DNA from: JADFRG01 sp046759305 | GTDB taxonomy: Bacteria; Chloroflexota; Anaerolineae; Anaerolineales; E44-bin32 | NCBI GenBank assembly: GCA_046759305.1 | Contig: JBHIBY010000120.1 | Span: forward strand, 1-5,827 | Direction: 5' to 3' | Length of the DNA stretch: 5,827 nucleotides | Part shown: in pieces, positions 1 through 5,339 of the stretch | Layout of the letters: every line of letters starts with the position of its first letter | Position numbering within the stretch: position 1 is the stretch's first letter | The notes under the pieces: model-generated | What the model saw: only the letters and a program-made list of their open reading frames with translations | Database searches by the model: none | Told to the model about the DNA's origin: nothing | Position numbers and translations under genes: made by a program

Positions 1-272
1 GGCCCCAAGCCGACTCCAAAGCGCAGCTCTGCGGGAAAGGCATGCGTCCTTAGCGTTGACAGAATAAGGTCCAAGGCTGAGGCGGAACCTATCAAGCCCT
101 GAAACTCGTCTCCAACGGTAAGCACAAAATCCGCTGCGATGGTGTTATCGAAAGCCGTGTTGACGTCCCTGATACCACCACCGAGACGCTCCTGGAGCCC
201 GCTGCGGTCCCCTGCGCTTCGAGAACCTACGACATCCCCGATTACTGCAATGTAGTTTATTTGCTTAACCAT
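1..272 (-). CDS. SatD family protein, N-terminal 90 residues (3' end off the window)
   Basis: The reading frame starts at ATG 272-270 and runs leftward off the edge without a stop, giving 90 complete codons. The N-terminus has the SatD pattern: YIAVIGDVVGSRSAGDR (residues 7-23), then LQERL, DVN and a VLTVGDEFQGL block (50-60), ending in ELRFGVGLG at the edge. SatD is named after a gene of the acid-tolerance (sat) locus of Streptococcus mutans; I know of no established biochemical activity. The spacing D13...D55 followed by a FGVGLG strand resembles class III nucleotide cyclases (see findings). No signal peptide or membrane segment is visible in this part, so it is probably cytoplasmic. The C-terminal part, often helix-turn-helix-like in relatives as far as I recall, is not in the window. 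Only a weak Shine-Dalgarno (TTAGG) precedes the ATG. The next gene to the left cannot be seen. Family assignment is fairly firm; function is unknown. Confidence 0.85.
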   Translation of the reverse strand, partial: MVKQINYIAVIGDVVGSRSAGDRSGLQERLGGGIRDVNTAFDNTIAADFVLTVGDEFQGLIGSASALDLILSTLRTHAFPAELRFGVGLG

Positions 273-290
273 AGCCTAATTAAGGCCTAT
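271..290. repeat. Short imperfect inverted repeat at the satD start
   Basis: ATAGCCT and AGGCCTAT face each other around an AT-rich centre; the left arm lacks one G. On the satD transcript this hairpin would end at the start codon and include the only Shine-Dalgarno-like bases. It could influence satD translation or serve as an operator half-site, but it is short enough to be chance. Confidence 0.25.
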
Positions 291-364
291 TACTTAATAT
301 CGTTTCACTTTAGCTCTTATTCTTCATCAGAATACAAGTAAGCTATTTCGCTAAATATGGGTAG

Positions 365-393
365 AGATTAGCACACAAGCTAACCTAGATCAA
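365..393 (-). promoter_or_regulatory. Candidate sigma-70-type promoter for satD
   Basis: Read on the minus strand, TTGATC (393-388) and TAATCT (370-365) are separated by exactly 17 bases. This lies in the AT-rich intergenic stretch and would give a 5' leader of about 85-90 bases for the SatD gene. The -10 box is a weak match, so this is only the best-looking candidate. No convincing promoter for the divergent transporter was found by eye, although it must lie in the same 230-base region. Confidence 0.25.
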
Positions 394-425
394 GTACGTA
401 TTTGATTCGGTGGAGCGAGCAAAAA

Positions 426-493
426 AGAGAGCCTTCACCTCCGCTGGATTCCGCAGTTACCCCGCAGGGTGCCGAAGGTACAATCAGGCCTCT
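426..493 (+). promoter_or_regulatory. Foldable leader immediately before the MFS transporter
   Basis: Bases 426-434 (AGAGAGCCT) can pair with 486-493 (AGGCCTCT) as an eight-pair stem with one bulged A. The stem closes a loop of about 51 bases. Inside, two hairpins compete for the same bases: ACCC-CGCA-GGGT (459-470) and GTGCC-GAA-GGTAC (469-481). The closing stem ends eight bases before ATG 502. No Shine-Dalgarno precedes either candidate start, so folding here could set translation. This is a structure seen by eye, without covariation support, and it may be chance. Confidence 0.25.
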
Positions 494-501
494 ATCCAAC
501 G

Positions 502-1734
502 ATGCATATCACTGATCGAGCCCGACCGGGCTGGCAACGCACCCTCTACATCATCTTCTTCGTCCAGCTGGTCACAGCGATCGGTTTTTCCAGCATATTC
601 CCGTTCCTCCCGCTCTATATAGAAGAATTAGGGGCCACCACCTCCCTATCTGTCGAACTCTTGGCGGCGCTGGTTTTTTCGGCCCAAGCGTTCACTATGA
701 TGCTGGCCTCTCCTGTCTGGGGCTCGCTGGCAGATCGATATGGCCGAAAGTTGATGGTGGAGCGAGCCACCTTCGGAGGAGCACTCGTTATTCTCCTGAT
801 GGCATTCGTGACTTCGGCAGAGCAGCTGGTCGGGCTCCGTGCAATCCAGGGGCTAATCACCGGTACTCTGGCCGCCTCGAACGCACTCGTGGCTGCTGCT
901 GTTCCGCGACAACGAACGGGGTATGCCATGGGCTTGCTTCAGGTGTCGCTAGGTGCAGGATTGGCAGTCGGTCCACTCATAGGCGGGTTAGCGGCAGACA
1001 CCTTCGGCTACAGCTCGGCTTTCTTTATCACATCCGGAATGCTTGTGGTTGCGGGTTTCGTGGTTGTGTTTGGAGTGCGGGAGGAATTCGAGCCTTTGCT
1101 CTCCCTCACACGGTCGCCTCTGGCCTTCCTGAAGGAATGGCGAGCCATCATCACAGGAGCGGGTGTAGCGCTGAGCTACACGATGCGCTTCATCTCTCAG
1201 CTAGGCCGAATGATGGTGCTGCCGATTACTCCCCTATTCATCGAGCAACTCCTGGCGGATCAGTCGCGCCTGAACACGATTACTGGCCTCACTGTTGCAG
1301 TGAGCTCGGCAACCATCACTATCGCTGCCATTTACCTCGGCCGGCTTGGGGACCGAATGGGGCACAAACGCATCCTGGTTGGCTCGATGCTCATGGCTGG
1401 ATTGCTGTATCTACCTCAAAGTTTGGTGATGGAAGCTTGGCAACTGCTGGTGCTTATGGCTCTGGTTGGGGTGGCAATGGGCGGAGTAATTCCCTCGATC
1501 AGTGCGTTGCTCGCGCGCTACTCAAATGACGGATCCGAAGGAGCCGTATTTGGCCTCGATAACTCAGTGCGTGCCGGTGCACGGGCCGTAGCTCCCCTGG
1601 TCGGCGCATCAGTGGCACTCGCATTTGGGATGCGTACTACTTTCCTAGCCACCGGTCTAATCTTTATCCTTGGGGCACTGCTGGCCGGATTGCGTCTGCC
1701 CGGTACTAGCTCTCCGCAACTTCGAACGTCGTAA
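502..1734 (+). CDS. Major facilitator superfamily transporter, TetA/MdtG-like multidrug efflux type
   Basis: This is a polytopic inner-membrane protein of 410 residues from ATG 502, the usual length for a 12-helix MFS drug:proton antiporter. The first helix (about 15-36) is followed by the loop 2-3 signature GSLADRYGRK (74-83). A second, weaker copy, GRLGDRMGHKR (280-290), lies in the C-terminal half, as expected for two six-helix bundles. A glycine-rich GAGLAVGPLIGG (151-162) in helix 5 matches the antiporter motif C. The central cytoplasmic loop (about 192-214) is short and charged. Substrate cannot be told from sequence. An in-frame GTG at 469 would add 11 residues; I prefer ATG 502 because the added residues are not MFS-like and GTG 469 lies inside the foldable leader. 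Neither start has a good Shine-Dalgarno. The gene diverges from satD, and its last 29 bases overlap the opposing MEMO-AMMECR1 gene. MFS assignment is firm; efflux direction is inferred from the motifs. Confidence 0.9.
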   Translation: MHITDRARPGWQRTLYIIFFVQLVTAIGFSSIFPFLPLYIEELGATTSLSVELLAALVFSAQAFTMMLASPVWGSLADRYGRKLMVERATFGGALVILLMAFVTSAEQLVGLRAIQGLITGTLAASNALVAAAVPRQRTGYAMGLLQVSLGAGLAVGPLIGGLAADTFGYSSAFFITSGMLVVAGFVVVFGVREEFEPLLSLTRSPLAFLKEWRAIITGAGVALSYTMRFISQLGRMMVLPITPLFIEQLLADQSRLNTITGLTVAVSSATITIAAIYLGRLGDRMGHKRILVGSMLMAGLLYLPQSLVMEAWQLLVLMALVGVAMGGVIPSISALLARYSNDGSEGAVFGLDNSVRAGARAVAPLVGASVALAFGMRTTFLATGLIFILGALLAGLRLPGTSSPQLRTS

Positions 1735-3163
1735 ATCGATATAAGCCGGCCGGATTCTTCCAGCCATCGGTGGGCAGACCCGCTTTCGCATAGAGGTTTT
1801 CCAACAATGTTTCAGCCTCCCAATCTCGCTCGGCAGCCACCTTGGGGAGCAGGACTGCGCGCTGACTTCCTTGATTGACAGCCACCCCATGGGTTCCAAC
1901 CTCGACCTCGCTCTCTGATGAAATCTGATCCAGCGGAGAAAGAATCGAGATTTCGTAGGAGATCTCATTCAGCTCAGATTCTTGGAGAGCAGGAAACCTC
2001 GGATCACCTGTTGCAGCCGCAACGGCTTTCTCTCGCACCGCTTGATGGAGCGGCGTATCCGCGCGCACCTGGCCGATGCAACCACGCAGCTTATCTCCAT
2101 GGCGGAGAGTGACAAATACAGCGCTCAACCGCTCCAGTTCCGGTCCTATCATCGGATCCTGAGGGACCACACCCGTCCGAACATACGTTGTCACTGCGTC
2201 ACGAGCCAGTTGGAGCAGGACACTTTGGTGATCCCCGGTTAGCTCGGGAGGCTCATAGTGCCAGAACATAACCGCTCCGTAGCCGACCACCCGACTGCGA
2301 TCGCCTTCTTCGACATTGCCCGAATTGGAATAGTGGAGCAGGCTTATGGTTTCGGCTCCCCGTCCTGCCGCCACCTGCATGGCCACTCGGATCGGAGCTT
2401 CACCGCAAGCGCAGGTGGCGAGGTTTGGTATTCCTTTCGCCATATTCTCTTGGATCACACGCTCCAATTCATCTGGATCTCCCGATTCGATCGCAACAAG
2501 GGTTGCTTCATCCACCTCCAACGCGTGCTCGTATTCCGGGTAATGGGAAAGATCAGAGCTCGCAATAACCACCACGCCCTCATTAGGAAGAGCATTAAGC
2601 AGGGCCTCTACGAGCACGCGCACGGCTTCATCGTGCGATTCACCAATCATTACCGGGACAATGCGACAATCGGGACTCACCTGCTTGAGAAAGGGCAGCT
2701 CGATCTCAATCGGATGCTCGTTTGAATGGGTCTCCGGATCGAACTGTATACTCGCGTCGTAATCAATGAGCCTAGCGGCCAGCTGCTCGTTGATCGGCAG
2801 CACCCCAAACGGCGTCTCATAGCCTCCCTTGGACCATACTGAAATCGGCCTCGACCTCGGCGACTGATGATCGGAAGCGATCACAACTGCAGTATCGATA
2901 TTCGCGGATTCCAGCTGTTTGAATCCGTATGCGGCAACCGAGCCTGAATACTTGTATCCAGCATGCGGAACGATTAATGCGGCAGGTACACCATCCACAG
3001 GGCGTACCTGGTTCAGGTACCCGTTAACGATCCCAGATAGCTCTTCTGGACGATTGGGATACCACGTTCCTGCCACCGCCGGTGGGCGAATCCATTCGGC
3101 GTCGATCTGAGGCCCCCTTCTACAGGCGAATCGATATCGACATACGCATACCTTCAGCTTCAA
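1706..3163 (-). CDS. MEMO domain - AMMECR1 domain fusion protein (AmmeMemoRadiSam system B+A type)
   Basis: Two conserved domains are joined in one chain. The MEMO domain (about 25-303) opens with RPPAVAGTWYP. It carries VPHAGYKYSG (H67), ASDHQSP (H99), SNEHPIEIELPFL (E149, H150), SSDLSHY (D204, H207) and CACGEAPI (C253); these align with the putative metal or active-site residues of human MEMO1, a homologue of extradiol dioxygenases. The AMMECR1 domain (about 313-485) contains its hallmark LRGCIG (359-364). No signal peptide or membrane segment is evident, so it is likely cytosolic. The biochemical role is unknown; MEMO1 has been linked to redox and metal handling. In many prokaryotes these two proteins accompany a radical SAM enzyme, which is absent here. 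The TTG at 3163 opens the frame but has no Shine-Dalgarno, and conserved sequence begins only near residue 25, so the true start is probably downstream (see the ribosome binding site entry). It follows sppA on the same strand after about 70 bases, a likely operon. Domain calls are firm; the start is uncertain. Confidence 0.9.
   Translation of the reverse strand: MKLKVCVCRYRFACRRGPQIDAEWIRPPAVAGTWYPNRPEELSGIVNGYLNQVRPVDGVPAALIVPHAGYKYSGSVAAYGFKQLESANIDTAVVIASDHQSPRSRPISVWSKGGYETPFGVLPINEQLAARLIDYDASIQFDPETHSNEHPIEIELPFLKQVSPDCRIVPVMIGESHDEAVRVLVEALLNALPNEGVVVIASSDLSHYPEYEHALEVDEATLVAIESGDPDELERVIQENMAKGIPNLATCACGEAPIRVAMQVAAGRGAETISLLHYSNSGNVEEGDRSRVVGYGAVMFWHYEPPELTGDHQSVLLQLARDAVTTYVRTGVVPQDPMIGPELERLSAVFVTLRHGDKLRGCIGQVRADTPLHQAVREKAVAAATGDPRFPALQESELNEISYEISILSPLDQISSESEVEVGTHGVAVNQGSQRAVLLPKVAAERDWEAETLLENLYAKAGLPTDGWKNPAGLYRFTTFEVAES
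3113..3121 (-). promoter_or_regulatory. Strong Shine-Dalgarno with no canonical start codon in frame behind it
   Basis: On the minus strand AGAAGGGGG (3121-3113) is the best ribosome binding site upstream of the conserved MEMO sequence. Six bases later, exactly where a start is expected and in the MEMO frame, is ATC (3106-3104). A start there would give a protein beginning (M)DAEWIRPPAVAG, a typical MEMO N-terminus. Either ATC is used as a rare near-cognate start, or an ATG has changed, or initiation occurs at the unsupported TTG 3163. The purine run overlaps the stop codon of a short upstream frame. Confidence 0.4.
3120..3149 (-). other. Possible 9-codon upstream ORF (leader peptide) before MEMO-AMMECR1
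   Basis: ATG 3149-3147 opens MRMSISIRL and stops at TAG 3122-3120. Its second ATG (3143) has GAAGG at good spacing. The stop codon overlaps the AGAAGGGGG ribosome binding site of the MEMO frame, which would suit translational coupling. The frame is far too short to prove from one sequence. Confidence 0.2.
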
Positions 3164-3235
3164 AGCATGTTGCCCGACGCCATTCTGATCGCAGCCTTTT
3201 GGCTATGCGCAGGGCTGTTCTGTCCAAGGTTCCGG

Positions 3236-4909
3236 CTAGGTCCTATCCAGGGTCAGCGGAGAGATGCACATTGGCCGTGTGCCCTGGAGTAAGCGAGCAC
3301 CTTCCATGGCGTATTCCAGCATCGCTGCTGGCAGAGCAACAGGAACCAGCTGACCTTTTCCGACCGTCACAATCCTTACTGGAGCTTTGGAGGATAGTCC
3401 CGCCATTTCGCACGCTTTCGCGATTGCCGCCTCCAGCCCTCCGATTTCGTCGATCAATCCATTTTCAAATGCTTGGCGCCCGGTCCAAACCTTGCCGCCA
3501 CCCAATTCGTCCACTCGTTCGCGGGTCATGCCGCGGCTGTCAACCACTCGATCCAGGAAGAGGTCGTAGATGCGTGTGATGCTATCCCACAACATCGCTC
3601 GTTCAGCCTTAGTGAAACGAGATTCAGGATCGAAGATATCAGTATGTTCCCCGCGCTGTATCTTTTCTCGGCCGATGAACAGCCGATCAAGTAAGCCATG
3701 GGTAACGATCTTCCCCAAGATGACACCGATCGAGCCTGTTACCGTGCTCGGTTGAGCAAAGATATGGCGACCAGGAGTGGATACCCAGTATCCCCCTGAA
3801 GCCGCCACAGGACCCATGCTCACAACCAACGGTTTGGCCTCGTTAATCTTGCTCAGCGCGGCACGCATTGCCTCGGATGAAGTCGCTGAACCACCTCGCG
3901 AGTTGACGTACAGAACTACACCCGCCGCTCGGCTATCCAGCAAGGCTTGTCGCGCGGCCTGGACAACGGTGAGATCCCCCGCCCGGGGTTCGGTTAGGAT
4001 GGGTAGATCGATTGGCGGCTTTACGGGAGGACGGCCGATAATCCCATCCATGATTGTGCCCTCAAGTGGGATTACAGCGACGTATTTGCTAACCTTCACT
4101 GGGCGCGGGATCAGCAGTGCTTTGCGTGCAGCCTCCCATGTGCCCAGTCGCACTGGTGTGGAGTCCGTCCCCAAATGGTTTGGAAGATCCTCCTCACCGA
4201 GAAGTGCATCGACCAGGTTAAGGTCAAGAGCCTTGTCATCGGGCAAAGGAGTACGGTCAACGAGCTCACGCGCGGCGTCGGTGTCGATTCCTCGACCTTC
4301 GCCGATGGCAAGTAGTCGTTCCTCGAAGGCTGAATCGATCAGCCAGTTAGCCATTTTGCGAACTTCCTTTGACATGCTTTTACGGCTGAACATGTCCCCG
4401 GCCGACTTGTAGGGCGTGATCGGCAAGATATCGCCTTCCATGCCCACCTTCTTCAAGGCCTTGGCAAGGTACGGATAGGTCTGACTCATTCCAAGCGGAT
4501 TAATTTCACCAGTCGGCTGCAGGAGTATCTCGTCCGCCGCGCATGCCACGAGGTAATTTGAAGGGGCATACACCGTCGCCCAAGCCACAACTCGTTTCCC
4601 GGATTTTCTCAGCTCCATAATGAGGCCTCTTAGCGATTCAATCATCGCTGGTGCCATCTCGAGAGGCCGCAAATGCAGCACGATACCCTTTACGCGTGGA
4701 TCCCCTGCCACTAATCGGAACTGTTCGCCCAGCTCCATTAGGCTGATTTTCGGCGGCCGAATTCGCCGCATAATTTGATTTCCCGGGTGTTGTGGATACT
4801 CCGAATATTCGCCTTGCAGCATGAAGGTGACGTATTCAGGAGGTTTGCGCAGGCGACGCAGGAAATTCCGCAATGCCCAGATTGGATATCGAATGAGCAT
4901 GCTCAGCAT
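3236..4909 (-). CDS. sppA: Signal peptide peptidase SppA-like protein, two-domain (67K-type) S49 serine protease
   Basis: This protein has 557 residues, about the size of E. coli SppA (618), and belongs to the long two-repeat class. The N-terminal S49 repeat carries the general-base lysine in TPYKSAGDMF (K168), matching YKSA of E. coli SppA. The C-terminal repeat carries the nucleophile in SMGPVAASGGYW (S371), preceded by the oxyanion strand YVNSRGGS (335-341). Thus the Lys-Ser dyad is complete across the two repeats. SppA enzymes degrade leftover signal peptides and membrane-protein fragments at the membrane. Unlike E. coli SppA there is no clear N-terminal transmembrane helix. The start, MLSMLIRYPIWALRNFLRRL, looks amphipathic and basic, suggesting peripheral attachment. 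ATG 4909 is preceded by GAGAGAG; a second in-frame ATG lies three codons in. It diverges from the small membrane gene and is followed on the same strand by MEMO-AMMECR1, likely as the first gene of an operon. Family and dyad are secure; actual substrates are unknown. Confidence 0.93.
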   Translation of the reverse strand: MLSMLIRYPIWALRNFLRRLRKPPEYVTFMLQGEYSEYPQHPGNQIMRRIRPPKISLMELGEQFRLVAGDPRVKGIVLHLRPLEMAPAMIESLRGLIMELRKSGKRVVAWATVYAPSNYLVACAADEILLQPTGEINPLGMSQTYPYLAKALKKVGMEGDILPITPYKSAGDMFSRKSMSKEVRKMANWLIDSAFEERLLAIGEGRGIDTDAARELVDRTPLPDDKALDLNLVDALLGEEDLPNHLGTDSTPVRLGTWEAARKALLIPRPVKVSKYVAVIPLEGTIMDGIIGRPPVKPPIDLPILTEPRAGDLTVVQAARQALLDSRAAGVVLYVNSRGGSATSSEAMRAALSKINEAKPLVVSMGPVAASGGYWVSTPGRHIFAQPSTVTGSIGVILGKIVTHGLLDRLFIGREKIQRGEHTDIFDPESRFTKAERAMLWDSITRIYDLFLDRVVDSRGMTRERVDELGGGKVWTGRQAFENGLIDEIGGLEAAIAKACEMAGLSSKAPVRIVTVGKGQLVPVALPAAMLEYAMEGARLLQGTRPMCISPLTLDRT

Positions 4910-4945
4910 AGAAGCTCTCTCGTGTTCTCGACGGGTTTCCCACAG

Positions 4946-4954
4946 ATTCTAGCA
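4946..4954 (-). promoter_or_regulatory. Candidate extended -10 promoter element for sppA
   Basis: On the minus strand the sequence reads TGC-TAGAAT, an extended -10 (TGN) followed by a five-of-six match to TATAAT. No good -35 box is present at 16-18 bases, which is tolerated by extended -10 promoters. Transcription would start near 4939, giving a leader of about 30 bases before ATG 4909. Position and match are good, but this is seen by eye only. Confidence 0.4.
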
Positions 4955-5010
4955 CGCAGCCAACACACACCCGATAAACGCTGCGCACCTGCTGGATCAA
5001 CATCGCCTTG

Positions 5011-5049
5011 CTAGGCTGGGTTCAGTTTCAGATTTGAACCAGATCCTAG
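5011..5049 (+). promoter_or_regulatory. 39-base imperfect palindrome in front of the small membrane gene
   Basis: The arms are CTAGG + CTGG(G)TTCA (5011-5024) and TGAA + CCAG + AT + CCTAG (5035-5049), with about ten bases between. Thirteen pairs form, with a bulged G on the left and a bulged AT on the right. It lies between the divergent sppA and small-gene starts, and its last base is the first base of the GAGGAG ribosome binding site at 5049-5054. It could be an operator or an RNA hairpin controlling translation. A terminator is unlikely, as it has no T run and no gene reads into it. Confidence 0.4.
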
Positions 5050-5059
5050 AGGAGAAACG

Positions 5060-5236
5060 ATGAACCCAACAGTGATGAAAATGCTCACCGATGCCCACAT
5101 GAAAGAGCTAAATCGCCAGGTGGAGCAGCAGAGATCTGAAGAGCAAACCAGCTCTCAAGGACATCGAGCGACACTGCCGATGTTGTGGATTGCGCTGTTC
5201 ATGGCCGTAGTCGTCAGCTCAATTTGGTTAGTCTAG
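5060..5236 (+). CDS. Small tail-anchored-type membrane protein, 58 residues, unknown function
   Basis: The gene has 58 codons, ATG 5060 to TAG 5236, with a strong Shine-Dalgarno GAGGAG five bases before the start. Residues 1-30 are hydrophilic and look helical, with charged and Gln-rich stretches (KELNRQVEQQRSEEQ, 15-29). A short linker follows, and residues 39-58 form one hydrophobic segment ending at the C-terminus (LPMLWIALFMAV then VVSSIWLV). This is the layout of a single-pass protein with a cytoplasmic N-terminal helix and a C-terminal anchor. I do not recognise the family, although small proteins of this general plan are common in Actinobacteria and Chloroflexota. It diverges from sppA across about 150 bases and converges on the Tag-like gene. 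The Shine-Dalgarno, intact frame and coherent topology argue that it is real. Confidence 0.7.
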   Translation: MNPTVMKMLTDAHMKELNRQVEQQRSEEQTSSQGHRATLPMLWIALFMAVVVSSIWLV

Positions 5237-5267
5237 CATTGAAAGACTGCGAGCTCTCTACTCCACA

Positions 5268-5333
5268 GTGTGAATGGGGATCCCACACGTTGATGAGAGT
5301 CTTCGAGCTTATTGGATCTGTAGGTGGACTCTC
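5268..5333. terminator. Possible hairpins between the two convergent genes
   Basis: The 103-base gap between the small membrane gene and the Tag-like gene contains a compact hairpin, GTGT(gaat)GGG-GAT-CCCACAC (5268-5288). It also has a seven-base inverted repeat, GAGAGTC (5295-5301) with GACTCTC (5327-5333). Neither is followed by a T run on either strand, so intrinsic termination is not demonstrated. The position between converging genes is the only support for a terminator role. Confidence 0.25.
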
Positions 5334-5339
5334 TAAGCG

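Noticed and set aside
410..483. Glycine riboswitch or guanidine-I riboswitch before the transporter
   Set aside because: GAGAG, GTGCCGAAGGTACAA and TCAGGC echo glycine aptamer pieces, but the conserved order and spacing (GGAGAG, then GCCGAAGGGGCAA, then CUCUCAGGCAAA) is not met. For guanidine-I the GGTCCGAGAG core is absent. I keep only the general foldable-leader call.
410..622. 70-codon plus-strand frame starting with GTG
   Set aside because: Serine/arginine-rich composition, overlaps the MFS coding frame, and has no recognisable domain. It is a shadow of the transporter gene.
2258..2725. 155-codon plus-strand frame antisense to the MEMO domain
   Set aside because: No family resemblance, and the opposite strand contains the conserved MEMO motifs SSDLSHY and CACGEAPI. 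It is a shadow frame.
3777..4412. 211-codon plus-strand frame antisense to sppA
   Set aside because: Ser/Arg/Pro-rich translation typical of the opposite strand of a GC-rich gene. The minus strand encodes a clear S49 protease with both catalytic residues there.
4973..5035. Sigma-70 promoter for the small membrane gene (TTGCTA at 5008 with 17 bases to GATTTG, or GATAAA at 4973)
   Set aside because: The -10 match for the first and the -35 match for the second are too poor. The promoter for this gene remains unresolved.
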